Shown here: piece after piece, positions 12,001 to 23,700 of the stretch
Position numbering within the stretch: the first letter of the stretch is position 1
Layout: the number at the start of each line of letters is the position of its first letter
NCBI GenBank assembly: GCA_049177215.1
Contig: CP185379.1
Span: forward strand, 372,001-436,000
Direction of reading: 5' to 3'
DNA length: 64,000 nucleotides
DNA from: Pollutiaquabacter aromativorans
Lineage (GTDB): Bacteria; Bacteroidota; Bacteroidia; AKYH767-A; 2013-40CM-41-45
Position numbers and translations under genes: made by a program
The notes under the pieces: model-generated
What the model saw: the letters and a program-made list of their open reading frames with translations, nothing else
Told to the model about the DNA's origin: nothing
Database searches by the model: none

Positions 12001-14593
12001 TAGCACCTGTCAGTGGGACGTAACGGGCACGCAGCCGGCACAGCCGACACTTGCTTGCTACGAGACGGCTTCCTTCAATAACACGACCTGTTCCTGGGAC
12101 GTAACGGGCACTCAGCCGGCTATGCCGACCCTTGCTTGCTACGAGACCGCTACCTTCAATGGTACCACCTGTCAGTGGGACGTAACAGGCACGCAGCCGG
12201 CACAGCCGACGCTTGCTTGCTATGAGACCGCTACCTTCAACAACACGACCTGTTCCTGGGACGTAACGGGCACGCAGCCGGCACAGCCGACGCTTGCTTG
12301 CTACGAAACGGCTTCGTTCAACACCACGACCTGTTCCTGGGACGTAACGGGCACGCAGCCGGCACAGCCGACGCTTGCTTGCTATGAGACGGCTTCGTTC
12401 AACAACACGACCTGTTCCTGGGACGTAACGGGCACGCAGCCTGCAGCACCGACCGGTCTTGCTTGCTACGAGACGGCTTCGTTCAACTCTACTACCTGTC
12501 AGTGGGACGTAACGGGCACCCAGCCGGCTATGCCGACCCTGGCTTGCTACGAGACAGCTACCTTCAACAACACGACCTGTTCCTGGGACGTAACCGGAAC
12601 GCCGCTTTCGGCTTCCTGTGTTGCATCTGATGCGGTTTGCTTCGGTGGACTCGGTTCCATCACGGTTAGCGCTTCGGGTGGTACGGCTCCGTATTCCGGA
12701 ACCGGTACCTTTAACCTGGTTGCAGGTACCTATAACTACACGGTTACGGACAACGGTGGTTGTACGTCTTCCTGCTCTGCAACGATCGCCGAGCCGGCCA
12801 AAGTTGAGGCTTCCTCGATCACGTCCACTCCGTCCAACTGCGGTGGCAGCACGGGAACCGCTACGGTAGTCGCTACCGGCGGTGACGGTAACTACAGCTA
12901 CCTCTGGGCTCCGGCCGGCGGCACTTCCGCTTCGGCTACGGGTCTTGCTTCTGGCAGCTACACCGTGACCATCACCGATGGTAACGGTTGCACCGGCTCT
13001 GCTACGGTAGTAGTAGGCGGCGCTGGTTCTGGTCCTGATCCTGCAGGCGCAATCGCTGGTCCTGCCGGCGCTTGCCGCAGCACCACGGTAACGTACTCGA
13101 TCGCTCCGGTTTCCGGTGCTTCGTCCTACATCTGGAGTCTCCCGGTTGGCGCTTCCGGTTCTTCGACCGGCACCAGCATCACGGTGACCTTCAGCTCTAC
13201 CTATGGTGGTGGCTTCATCTGCGTAACCCCGACCAACGCTTGCGGCAACGGTACTCCTGCTTGCATCAACGTTCCGGTTCTCACGGTTAAGCCGACCACT
13301 CCTGGTCTGATCTCCGGCCCGAACCCTGTTTGCGGCCCGACCACCGCTACCTACTCGGTTGCTCCGGTTTCCGGCGCTACGAACTATGTATGGTCGGTCA
13401 CCGGTACCGGTGTGTCGATCGTAAGCGGTAACGGAACCAACTCCGTACAGGTTAGCATCCCGGCCGGCTTCGGTCAGGGTTCGATCTCTGTCTATGCTCA
13501 GAACTGCAAAGGCAACAGCCCGACCCGCAACCAGACGCTGACCGGCGTACCGACGCACTCTTCGGCGCTCTTCGGTCCGATCTACAACTGTCCGAACACT
13601 TCGGCTTCGTTCTCGATCTCCGTTGTTCCGGGTACTGCAACGTACACCTGGTCCATCACCGGCGACGCTTCCATCGGATCCAGCAGCGCTAACAGCTGCA
13701 CGGTGAACTTCGGTCCGGCCTGGACCTCGGGTGTCCTGACGGTAACCACCAGCAGCACTTGCGGTTCCTTCTCGCGTTCCTACACGCTCCGTTCCGTACC
13801 GACCCAGCCGGGTGGTATCACGGGTCAGGCCTCTGCCCTGTGTAACGCTACGGGTGTTTCGTACTCCATCGCAGCTGTAGCCGGTGCAACCGGTTACAAC
13901 TGGACGGTTCCGGCCGGTGCTACCATCACCAGCGGTCAGGGTACTACCTCGATCATGGTCAACTTCGGCACCTCTGCTGGTAACGTTTGCGTAACCGCAA
14001 GCAACTCCTGCGGATCGAGCGTAGCTCGTTGCCTGGCCGTTATCACGGTACCGGCTGCTCCTGCAGCCATCTCTGGTCCTGCCAGCGTATGTAAGTCGCA
14101 GACGGGTACGTATTCCATCAGCCCGGTTAGCGGTGCTACCTCTTATGTATGGTCGGTCACCGGTGGTGCTTCGATCGTACCGAGCGGCACCTCGGCTACT
14201 GTGAACTACAACTCCGCACTCAGCACTTCCGCTACCGTTCGCGTCAATGCAGTGAACGCATGTGGTCTGAGCCAGCCGCGCACCCTGGCTGTTGCTGTGA
14301 ACCTCGGCTGCCGCACCAGCGGCGAAGAGATGACCGCAGCCAGCGCGCTGACCGCTTACCCGAACCCGACCAACGGTCTGGTTACGATCAACTTCAACGC
14401 AGTTGCAGCTGAGCGTTACACGGTGAAAGTGGTTGACCTGCTCGGTAATGTGGTTGTCAGCGACCAGCTCAACGCTGTCGAAGGCAACAACATGAAGGAG
14501 CTGAACCTGACCAACGTCGCCAAAGGCATGTACCTCATGTCGCTGGAGACCGAGGGTGGTAATGTTCAAACCCTGCGCCTCATCGTCGAGTAA
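9048..14593 (+). CDS. Repeat-rich secreted protein with T9SS type A sorting domain (two +1 frameshifts)
   Basis: The ATG at 9048 gives a clean signal peptide (cleavage near VSA-ER). A roughly 190-residue N-terminal beta domain follows, resembling that of the 26584 product, then a SprB-like repeat (about 9715-9920). Next come about 31 copies of a 27-residue unit beginning LACYETASFN (10092-12603), two more SprB-like repeats and five PKD-like domains. The C-terminal 75 residues form a standard T9SS type A sorting domain (AYPNPTNGLVTINF near the start, IVE at the end). The sequence as given breaks twice by one extra base, near 10979-10985 and near 11823-11828, both inside the repeats. Removing the two bases gives one frame of 1847 residues. 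The protein is probably exported through T9SS and surface-attached. The breaks are more likely consensus errors than decay, because all sequence downstream is intact. Confidence 0.85.
10092..12603 (+). repeat. 81-bp coding tandem repeat array, about 31 units
   Basis: The consensus unit encodes LACYETASFNTTTCSWDVTG followed by TQPAQPT. Four variants have 84 bp because of an added Gly (APTG instead of QPT or MPT). Each unit has two cysteines 9 residues apart. Variation is confined to a few slots: S/T at FN, T/N/G/S after FN, S/Q before WDV, and Q/M/A after QPA. Variants reappear in mixed order, which indicates copying between units. Since 81 is divisible by 3, unit gain or loss keeps the frame. 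Confidence 0.95.
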
Positions 14594-14616
14594 TCGGCCT
14601 GAAGCGTATCATGAAA

Positions 14617-14655
14617 GGAAGTCCTTCCGCTACGGCGGAGGGACTTCTTTTTTTT
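14617..14655 (+). terminator. Rho-independent terminator
   Basis: A long stem (GGAAGTCC...TTCCGC with GCGGA...GGACTTC) is followed directly by a run of eight T. It lies 24 bp after the stop of the repeat-protein gene. Confidence 0.9.
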
Positions 14656-14709
14656 ATTCCATAGGAATCAAGTCTAGTGTCCGATTTTATCAGGAATCGA
14701 TAGAAAAGC

Positions 14710-14739
14710 TTGCACAGGCGACGATTTTTTTCTATATTG
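14710..14739 (+). promoter_or_regulatory. Possible Bacteroidota promoter of the second giant gene
   Basis: TTG at 14710-14712 and TATATTG at 14733-14739 resemble the -33 and -7 elements of Bacteroidota promoters, 57 bp before the ATG. The -7 lacks one T of TAnnTTTG, so this is tentative. Confidence 0.35.
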
Positions 14740-14795
14740 AAAGCTCTACGGAAACCGTTACTGCGGCGGTTTTCCGCTAATTCACCTACTCCCAC

Positions 14796-17700
14796 ATGTC
14801 ACGCCTACCCTCCGGAAAGTCTGGTTCGTATTGCTTTGTGCGAACCCTGATTATTTTGTCTGTATATAGTGTTTTCTTTTTCGCGATCCGGGTGAATGCC
14901 CAGACCGCAAGCCAGTATACCTTTTCGACAGCAACCGGTGCTTCACTCACCACCATGACGGGTTCCACCCTGATCATGGGTAGTAACCTGGACGATAGCG
15001 CCAGTACGACCATCAACATAGGATTCTCTTTTACGTTCGCCGGTACAGCCTATACGCAATTCTCCGTGAACTCGAACGGGCTAATGCGACTGGGTAGCAC
15101 TGCTGTTACGAATGCCTGGCAGAATGGAATCACCACAGGGCCATTCCCCGCTTTAATGCCCTTGTGGGATGACGGACATACCGGATCCAACGGTGGTGTT
15201 CGTTACCTGTTGACCGGTACAGCACCAAACCGGCAGCTCACGGTGGAGTGGACCATTCGCAGTTATTCCGGAGAAACCGGCAATTACACCAAGACCTTCC
15301 AGGCCTGGCTGTTCGAGACTTCCAATGTGGTACAATACGTTTACGGCACCGGCACGGCTGCAACCAGCGCCAGTATCGGTATTGCAAGCAGCTCAACGGC
15401 CTATCAAAGTGTCAGCACGTCTACCAATACGGCTTCTACCACCACCCCGAACAACAGTGTAACCACCTGGGCAGGCAGCGGCAGAACGTATGTGTTCACG
15501 CCCCCCGTCATTCAGAATTGCAGTGGGACGCCTGCTGCAGGAACTGTCAGCGGGACGAATGTGCTTTGTTCCGGTTTGACAACGATCCTGACTGCTAGCG
15601 GAGCTACGCCCACTTCCTTCGGTGGCATTTCTTATCAGTGGCAGGAGTCCGATGATAACGGTGTAGGTGATCCCTGGGCAAGTGTTGTAGGAGGAAGCGG
15701 AGGCACGACGCTCGTCTATACCACACCGGCTTTGACGACCAGTCGATATTATCGACTGCTTGTCAGTTGCTCGTTCAGTGGTTTGTCGGCAAGTACAACG
15801 GAGTACCTCGTAACCGTCAATCCGCGTCCTACCGTGACGGTATCGCCAACCACCTCGACGCTTTGCGCGGGGAATAGTGTTGTTCTGACGGCTTCCGGAG
15901 CAGATACCTATGCCTGGTCGCCTTCCACGGGTTTGAACGCGACGACCGGGGCTTCGGTGACCGCGACTCCAACTGTCAGTACTACCTACACGGTCACCGG
16001 TACCACGACCTCAAGCGGTTGTACCGCCACGGCAACATCGGCTATCAATACAACAGTCGGAATCAATGCAAGCGCTGGCGCCAATCCGGTGAATATATGC
16101 CCCGGTGGCGCCACCACGCTGAATGCTGTGGCCAACACCAGTACCTCCGGCTACACACTGGCTTCCATTCCGTACCAGTTATACCCGACAACCGGATTTA
16201 CCACCATCACCTCCTGGACCGGGACCGCTGACGATGGATCAGCGGCAGTGACCTTACCGTTTAATTGGTTCTTCTACGGAAACTCCTATACCAGTGCATT
16301 CATTGGTACCAACGGATATCTGATCTTCGGAACAACGTCAACAGCCTATCAGGCGGTTGCCATCCCTGCCACGGCGGCACCGAACAATTACATAGCACTC
16401 TGTTGGACCGATTTGAATCCGGGATCAGGAGGAACCATATCGTATGGAACGGTTGGTACGGCGCCGAACAGGGTGTTCGTGGTTGACTATAGCGGCGTAC
16501 TTTTTTACAATGCCAGTGGAAGTATCGCGACCGGTCAGATCTGCCTGTTCGAAGACGGCCATATTGAAATTCATGCTACCACCCTTGACCGGGGAACTTC
16601 TACCGCAGCCGCTGTCATGGGCATCGAGAATTCCGGAGGAACCGCCGGAACGGCCGTGACCGGCAGAAATGGCGGAACCTGGTCAGTGACGGCGCCGGAA
16701 GCCTGGTCATTTACGCCAGCCTATCCGGCATTCACGTATAGCTGGAGCCCCGCGACCGGACTGAGTAACCCGAATATTGCCAACCCGGGTGTTACGGGTG
16801 TTGTAACGACTTCTTCTTATACAGTGACCGTCAGTGGAGGTGGAGGTTGTGCCGCTACGGCCACGGCAACGATCATTACCGGTCAACCCTTTTCCGTTAG
16901 CGCGGCATCTTCCGCGAACAATTTCTGTTTTGGTGGTACGACGAACCTGACCGCCAATGCGACCGGAGGTGGTGTCCCATATTCGTACTCCTGGTCAACG
17001 GGTGGCACAACCATCGGAACCACCGGAGCTTTAACGGTTGCACCGCCAGCCGGCACAACAACCTACACAGTATCAGCATCCGATAATTGCGGCAATACCT
17101 CCAGCGCTACGGTGTCGGTTACGGTCATTGCTCCGCCTAACGTTGGTGCGACGGCATCTTCCTCGCTCGTCTGCGGCAGCGGATCTGTGACCTTGAACGC
17201 AACGGGTGCCAATGGTTATTCCTGGGTGCCGGCGGATGAACTGAGTGTTCCCTTTGGCGCGACAGTAACCGCTTCGCCTTCCGTATCTACTTTGTATACG
17301 GTAACCGGAACGGATGCAGCCGGTTGTACTGCTACCGCTACGGTTCAATTGACCGTAGTTCCGGGTGTGACCCTGCAGGCTACCGCGACTCCTTCCAACC
17401 TATGTACTGGAACGAGTTCACAACTCAATGCGAACGCGACCCAGGAGGCGCCCTATTCACTCGCTCAGGTTGCGTATCTGCCCTTATCGACCGCAGGATT
17501 TCAAACCATTACCTCCTGGACCTCGGCGGGTACCGGAAACGACGATTATTTCGGCCCGGTCGCGCTTCCGTTCAGCTTTAATTTCTTCGGGCAGAACAAG
17601 TCTCAGTTGTATATCGGATCGAACGGATTCATCACCTTCGGTACTCCCTCCACCGATCCTTTTTCCCAATTGTTCCCGGATCCTGCACACCCGAATGATG

Positions 17701-20648
17701 TGGTGGCCTTGTGTTGGGGTGACCTCGACCCGGGCGCCGGTGGTACGGTGAAATATGGTGTCGTAGGTACCGCTCCGAACCGGATCTTCGTTGTTGATCT
17801 GCAGTCGGTCCCGTTCTTTGGAATCGCTTCCGGCAGTAATGTGACCGGTCAGATTCATCTATATGAAACCTCAGGCAGGATCGAACTTCATCTTGCGAGC
17901 GTACAGCATAACGGTTCAGGTGCCTTGAACGGCATGGGTATCGAAAATGCAAGCGGTACGCGGGCACATTATCCCTTGGGTCGTAATGGGGGTTTGATCA
18001 CCTGGAACGTGATCAGTCCGGAAGCATGGCGATTCGACCGTTTGCCTTTCAGCTTGAATTATTCCTGGACGCCTGCATCCGGCCTGAATAGCAGCTCAAT
18101 CGCCAATCCGGTTGCCGGTCCGCTCGCAGGTTCTGCGACCTATACGGTAACAGCCACCGATAATTTCGGATGTACGGCGACCGCCAGTCTCAGCCTGTCG
18201 GTTGGTCAACCCTTGAACGTTCAGGCCGGCGCAACAGCAACCATACTCTGTCTGGGTAGCAATACCACGCTTCAGGCGATCATCAGCGGGGGAGGGGAGC
18301 CATATGGTATTACGTGGAAACAAGGCGTGACCACCATTGGCAATACCGCGGACCTGGTCGTTACACCTCCGTTGGGCACGACAATTTATACGGTTAGCGT
18401 TTCGGATGCATGTGGTGGAACCGGTAGTTCAACGGTTCAGGTGACCGTTCTCAACTCGCCCTCGGTATCCGTCACCAGCAGTGGAAGTCTGATTTGTGGA
18501 TCCGGATCCGTTACGATGACCGCTTCCGGGGCCACCAGCTATGTGTGGAGTCCGTCCATTGGACTGAGTGCGACGACCGGCACAACCGTTATAGCTTCCC
18601 CGAATGGAACCACCACCTATACGGTAACCGGATCGATTTCCGGTTGTTCGGCAACTGCCACCCGTACGATCACGGTGGCGCCGGCTGTACAGCAGTTGGA
18701 TCTTTCGGCCGATCAGATCAGCGGTTGTAGTCCGTTGACCACCAGCTTGCATGCTCAGGCCTGTTTCAGCGCGCTCACGAATTATAAGGTGGATTCCTCT
18801 TCGGCGGATTATGCTCCAACCAGTTCCGGCTTCGTTACGTTCAATGGTCGTGATGACGGTTCCGTCGTGATCGCGCTTCCGTTTCCGTTCCGGTTCTTTG
18901 GTAATACCTATTCTTCGGCATACATCAGCACCAACGGATATCTCGGCTTTGGCAGTAGCTCCTCTGCGTACACCACCGCCACCATGCCTGCTTCGGGAGT
19001 GCCGAACAATTTCATTGCCCTCGTATGGAATGACATGATTCATTCGACCGTGAATTCTGGCGTGGATACCTTTACCGTTGGGTCGCCTGGTGCAAGGGCA
19101 TTTGTTGTCCGCTTCAATGCCGGGGCCGTTTCTTTTTTTGACGGGACTACGTCATACGGTTCGTTCGGCGGCAAGATCATCCTTCATGAAAGTTCCAATG
19201 CCATCGAGCTTCGGATCGACGCGATGAATATGGGAGCCTTGGCTACCCGGAATAAAGTCCTGGGTATCGAGAATTCGACGGGACTGCTCGCCTTTTCCGT
19301 TCCCGGAAAGAACAATACCAACTGGGTGCAATCCACTCCGATCACTTATTCCTTCACACCCAGTTTGCAGTGTTCCGGTACGTCCGCGTTTATGTATGCC
19401 TGGAGTCCTTCAACGGGATTGAATGATCCCGCATCCGCCAACCCTGTATTGACTAATCTGCTGTCGGGAACAACCTATACGGTTACGGCTACATCAAGCG
19501 ACGGTTGCAGTCGGACTTCGACACTCAGCATCCAGGTCTACAATAACCCTCCTGTCCCCACGGTTACAACCACGGGTTCCACGGATCTCTGCTGGGATGG
19601 GGTCAATCCGTTGTCATCGGTCTTATTGACCGCAGATACAACCGGTAGTGGGCCGGGTGCATCGTTCATGTGGAATGATGTTTATGGAACGTCTTCCACC
19701 AGTTTGAATGTCACACCGGATGTGGTCATTCCTTCTCCCTATGGTTTCCAGGCAATAGTTACTGACTTCAGAGGGTGTTCGTCAACCTCAACACCGGTCA
19801 GCGTCTCTACGGCCTTGTATCCGACGATCGCCTCGCTGAATCCGAGTTCGGGTTGTCCGGGAGATTCCATCGATGTGGCGGGCACTAATTTTTCGACAGT
19901 CGTCTCGGTGGATTTCTTCGGTGTGCCAGCAGGCTTCAGGATCGTGAATGCAAACCTCCTTCGGATCGAAGTTCCACCCGGCGCGCTGAGTGGTTCCATT
20001 AACCTTGCTACCAGCACCGGTTGTTCCGAATCGTCTTCCATGTCGTTTACTGTGAATACCTGCGGCGGTTCGCTCCTGGACATGACCTTGCTGATCCAGG
20101 GTTATTATGACGGCGCGGGCGGTATGACCGGTACCTTGTACAATTCGGGAATTTCGTTCGATCCTACCGATTGTGAATTCCTGCATGTCTGCTTGATGGA
20201 TGCCGGAACGCTGACGGAGACCGACTGTTTCGATGAAGTCCTGAAAACGAACGGCAGCCTGCAGATTTCGATTCCTGGCGGGTATGTGGGCTCTTCCTTC
20301 TACCTCAAGATCACGGGCCGAAACATTCTGGAAACCTGGACGACCGCCCCGGTTCAGATCGTCAGTCCGTTCACTGTACTTGATCTGACAACTGCAGCCA
20401 ACACCGTCTTCGGTGACAACCAGGTTCAGGTTTCAACTGCACCGGCCCGTTGGGCAATCTGGAGTGGCGATTTGAATCAGGACGACTTGATTGAGGCGAC
20501 TGATTATAGTACCATGGAAAACGATGTGCAACAATTCCTATTCGGCTATGTGCCATCTGACATTACCGGTGATGGAATCGTTGAGGCCTCGGATTATGCG
20601 CTAGTAGAGAACAACAGTTTGTTGTTCCTATTCTCAATAACCCCCTGA
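14796..20648 (+). CDS. Giant modular surface protein, nidogen-like and Ig-like repeats, diverged dockerin-like tail
   Basis: The product has 1950 residues. The ATG at 14796 gives a signal peptide of about 36 residues ending VNAQ. The N-terminal 210 residues after it form a nidogen-like module that is closely paralogous to the start of the 20777 product. Ig-like repeats (GLNATTGASV) then alternate with three further nidogen-like modules at about 16160-16720, 17455-18040 and 18780-19360, each with TNGY, SNGF or similar and APNR-hydrophobic strands. An IPT/TIG-like domain lies at about 19815-20060. The tail has the shared beta domain and a degenerate calcium-loop pair (GDLNQDDLIEATDY, SDITGDGIVEASDY), ending ITP. 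No T9SS tail is present. Probable surface adhesin; function not known. Confidence 0.85.
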   Translation: MSRLPSGKSGSYCFVRTLIILSVYSVFFFAIRVNAQTASQYTFSTATGASLTTMTGSTLIMGSNLDDSASTTINIGFSFTFAGTAYTQFSVNSNGLMRLGSTAVTNAWQNGITTGPFPALMPLWDDGHTGSNGGVRYLLTGTAPNRQLTVEWTIRSYSGETGNYTKTFQAWLFETSNVVQYVYGTGTAATSASIGIASSSTAYQSVSTSTNTASTTTPNNSVTTWAGSGRTYVFTPPVIQNCSGTPAAGTVSGTNVLCSGLTTILTASGATPTSFGGISYQWQESDDNGVGDPWASVVGGSGGTTLVYTTPALTTSRYYRLLVSCSFSGLSASTTEYLVTVNPRPTVTVSPTTSTLCAGNSVVLTASGADTYAWSPSTGLNATTGASVTATPTVSTTYTVTGTTTSSGCTATATSAINTTVGINASAGANPVNICPGGATTLNAVANTSTSGYTLASIPYQLYPTTGFTTITSWTGTADDGSAAVTLPFNWFFYGNSYTSAFIGTNGYLIFGTTSTAYQAVAIPATAAPNNYIALCWTDLNPGSGGTISYGTVGTAPNRVFVVDYSGVLFYNASGSIATGQICLFEDGHIEIHATTLDRGTSTAAAVMGIENSGGTAGTAVTGRNGGTWSVTAPEAWSFTPAYPAFTYSWSPATGLSNPNIANPGVTGVVTTSSYTVTVSGGGGCAATATATIITGQPFSVSAASSANNFCFGGTTNLTANATGGGVPYSYSWSTGGTTIGTTGALTVAPPAGTTTYTVSASDNCGNTSSATVSVTVIAPPNVGATASSSLVCGSGSVTLNATGANGYSWVPADELSVPFGATVTASPSVSTLYTVTGTDAAGCTATATVQLTVVPGVTLQATATPSNLCTGTSSQLNANATQEAPYSLAQVAYLPLSTAGFQTITSWTSAGTGNDDYFGPVALPFSFNFFGQNKSQLYIGSNGFITFGTPSTDPFSQLFPDPAHPNDVVALCWGDLDPGAGGTVKYGVVGTAPNRIFVVDLQSVPFFGIASGSNVTGQIHLYETSGRIELHLASVQHNGSGALNGMGIENASGTRAHYPLGRNGGLITWNVISPEAWRFDRLPFSLNYSWTPASGLNSSSIANPVAGPLAGSATYTVTATDNFGCTATASLSLSVGQPLNVQAGATATILCLGSNTTLQAIISGGGEPYGITWKQGVTTIGNTADLVVTPPLGTTIYTVSVSDACGGTGSSTVQVTVLNSPSVSVTSSGSLICGSGSVTMTASGATSYVWSPSIGLSATTGTTVIASPNGTTTYTVTGSISGCSATATRTITVAPAVQQLDLSADQISGCSPLTTSLHAQACFSALTNYKVDSSSADYAPTSSGFVTFNGRDDGSVVIALPFPFRFFGNTYSSAYISTNGYLGFGSSSSAYTTATMPASGVPNNFIALVWNDMIHSTVNSGVDTFTVGSPGARAFVVRFNAGAVSFFDGTTSYGSFGGKIILHESSNAIELRIDAMNMGALATRNKVLGIENSTGLLAFSVPGKNNTNWVQSTPITYSFTPSLQCSGTSAFMYAWSPSTGLNDPASANPVLTNLLSGTTYTVTATSSDGCSRTSTLSIQVYNNPPVPTVTTTGSTDLCWDGVNPLSSVLLTADTTGSGPGASFMWNDVYGTSSTSLNVTPDVVIPSPYGFQAIVTDFRGCSSTSTPVSVSTALYPTIASLNPSSGCPGDSIDVAGTNFSTVVSVDFFGVPAGFRIVNANLLRIEVPPGALSGSINLATSTGCSESSSMSFTVNTCGGSLLDMTLLIQGYYDGAGGMTGTLYNSGISFDPTDCEFLHVCLMDAGTLTETDCFDEVLKTNGSLQISIPGGYVGSSFYLKITGRNILETWTTAPVQIVSPFTVLDLTTAANTVFGDNQVQVSTAPARWAIWSGDLNQDDLIEATDYSTMENDVQQFLFGYVPSDITGDGIVEASDYALVENNSLLFLFSITP

Positions 20649-20776
20649 TTAGATTTGAAAGGTCGTAATGGTCGGCCGGAGGTTTACCAAGTAAATTGTC
20701 GCGTTTGCATAAAAACCGGACTTGGGCATGGTTTTTCTTCTGAAATCAACGATATTTAGGAGAAACGCCCCCTCGA
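20649..20776. other. Intergenic spacer between giant genes
   Basis: This 128-bp spacer has no strong hairpin and no clear TAnnTTTG element. The two genes could be co-transcribed or the promoter may be atypical. Confidence 0.4.
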
Positions 20777-23700
20777 ATGAACCGGAAACGCTACCCGATG
20801 AAGGCAGCCTGTAGCTGGCTGCTTGCTCTACTGCTCTTTTCTAACCTGGTCCAGGCACAGCCTGCGAATACGTACACCTTTACAACCGGTACCGGTGTTT
20901 CTTTGGAGACGCTCAGCGCTCCGGTGGTGCTGGTGGGTTCCGGTGTAGATGATACTCCGGCATCTGCCGCTTCGGCCATCGGATTTTCATTCACCATCAA
21001 CTCCAACAACTATTCGAATTTTTGGGTGAACGCAAACGGCCTGTTCGGTTTCGGAACATCGCCGAGTACGTCGTACTCGAATTCAATTACAGCACCGCCA
21101 AGTTTCCCGGCCCTGATGCCCTGGTGGGATGACATGGGCACCGGTACAAACGGGAACGTTCAGTACCAATTATTGGGAACATCGCCTAATCGGAAATTGG
21201 TTGTTGAATGGCGAGTTCGGAACATAGGAGAGACGGGCAACTATACCAAGACCTATCAGCTCTGGTTGTTCGAAAGCAACTTTGCCATTCAATTCGTGTA
21301 TGGGACAGGCACCGCCGGATCCTCGGCATCGATCGGCATGTCAACATCGGCTACCGAGTACCAGAGTGTTACGACCACATCGAATACCGCTTCGACGACA
21401 ACTCCTGCCAATACCCAGTCCACATTTCCCGCATCCGGTCGGTATTATTTATTTACGCCTGCCTCCTGTGCCGGAACACCCAGCCCGGGTAACACCCTTG
21501 CTTCTGCCAACCCGGTCTGCAGCGGCAGCGCTTTGACGCTATCGATGTCAACTCCTCCTTCCAGCATCGGCATCACCTACCGATGGCAGACTTCGCCGGA
21601 TGGTTCGACCTGGACCAACGTAGCCGGTGCCGCTGGAAACAACGTTACCTTATCCGCGAACCCGACGGTTGCAACGTACTACCGTTGCCGTGTCACCTGT
21701 TCTGCTTCCGGCCTCAACGGCTTCTCAACGCCTTTGTTGGTGAATGTGGTGAATTGCTATAACATGCAGAATGGCTCTTTGTCCAACGTCTGTTCGGCCA
21801 GGTTTTATGATTCGGGAGGACTGGCCGCTGCTTATGCTAATGCGGAATCTTATACTCTTACCATTTATCCTACACCCGGAAATTTGCTTCGCGTGCAATT
21901 CAACTCCTTCGTCACCGAAAGCGGGTATGATTACTTGTCCATTTACAATGGCAATTCAACGGCCGCGCCTCTTTTGCTCAACACTTCCGGCTCCACCGTG
22001 CCCGGAACCTATACCTCTTCGGCCACTGATGGATCATTGACATTCCGGTTCACGTCCGACATCAGTATCACCTATGCCGGTTGGGATGCCTTATTGAGTT
22101 GTGTTTCGCTTCCTGTATGTAGTGGAACACCGACTGCCGGTACTATCAGTGGAACATCCGGCCTGTGTGCAGGAGGAACGACAACCCTTACCGCCTCCGG
22201 ATTTTCGTCCGGTGTTTCAGGGCTTTCGTTTCAATGGGAGGAGTCGGATGACAATGGCGTGGCTGATCCCTGGGCGAATGTCGTCGGTGGATCGGGTGCC
22301 AATACGAATAGCTATACCAGCCCGGCCCTGAGTGTTTCCAGGTATTACCGGATGCGGGTCACTTGTTCAAATGGAGGCGGTACTGCCACGACTTCCGGTT
22401 ATTTGGTTACTGCTAATCCGCTTCCTACAGTGGCAATTGCTGCCAATCCGGGTACGACCATTTGCGGACCGGGTGCGATTAACCTGAGCGCTTCCGGAGC
22501 TGACACCTACAACTGGTCACCTGCTTCCGGCTTGAACGCTACTACCGGTGCTTCAGTCACGGCCACCCTTTCGAGTTCTACCAGTTATACAGTTGTCGGT
22601 ACGATCACTGCTACGGGGTGCACTGCGACACAAAGTGTTTCACTCAATTTGTTGCCGGGCTATTCGGTGAATGCGACGGCTAATCCGGTCAACATTTGTT
22701 CCGGTGGAAGCGCTCAACTCAACGCTGTTGCTCAAATGCCCTCAAGTTCCTATCTGTTGAATCCGATTTCTCCCGCATTGGTTTCCACCGCAGGATTCGC
22801 GACAGGCCCCGCGTCCGATGATGCGATCGTTGGCCCCATCACACTGCCCTTCAACTTCAATTTCTTCGGGTCACCGGAAGATTCGCTGTATATCTCCTCG
22901 AACGGTCATATCATATTTGGTAATTCGGCACCCGCGAGTCAATTGGCGGGCCTCAACATACCGGATGCAACAGATCCCGATAACGTCATCGCGCTCTGCT
23001 GGGCCGACCTCAATCCGGGCTCTTCCGGTTCGGTCACCTATGGTACGGTGGGCACAGCGCCCAACAGGATCTTTGTGATCAGTTGGAACGCCGTACCGTT
23101 TTACCTGCAGTCCGGAAGCAACGTCACCGGTCAGATCCAATTGTACGAAGGTTCCAATATTGTGGAGGTTCACATCAGCGTAATCAACCGGGGTGCATCG
23201 ACCTCAAATACCGTTTTGGGGATTGAAAATGCTACCGGTTCAAGTGGACTTGCGCCCGCCAGTCGTAACGGCGGAACATGGTCGGTGAGCAGTCCGGAGG
23301 CCTGGCGATTTTCACCTTACGTTCCGGGTTATACCTATGCATGGACCCCTTCGACCGGACTCGATAATCCAACCATTCCGATGCCGATCGCCAGTGGAGT
23401 GTCAGGCACGACCGTTTATACCGTGACGGTTACGGCGGATGGTGTGTGCACGGCAACGGCAACTGCCCTGGTGAACGAAGGAGTCGCACTGAGTGCTACG
23501 GCTTCCGCGCTTCCTGCTTCGGTATGCGAAGGGCAATCGACGCAACTGAGCGGGGCCGCTTCCGGTGGCGGGGAACCATTCGCCTATAGTTGGTCCGACG
23601 GCGTAACCGAAATCGGGACCACGCAATTGCTGACGATCACTCCCCCGGTTGGATCTTCCACCTATTACCTGACCGTTGCCGACGCCTGTGGGGGCAGCAC

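Noticed and set aside
10092..12603. Possible CRISPR array
   Set aside because: Repeats are contiguous, coding and lack unique spacers.
9651..14569. Long minus-strand open frames opposite the repeat protein, up to 915 codons
   Set aside because: They mirror the 81-bp repeat and low-stop codon use of the real gene; they have no signal peptide, domain or start context.
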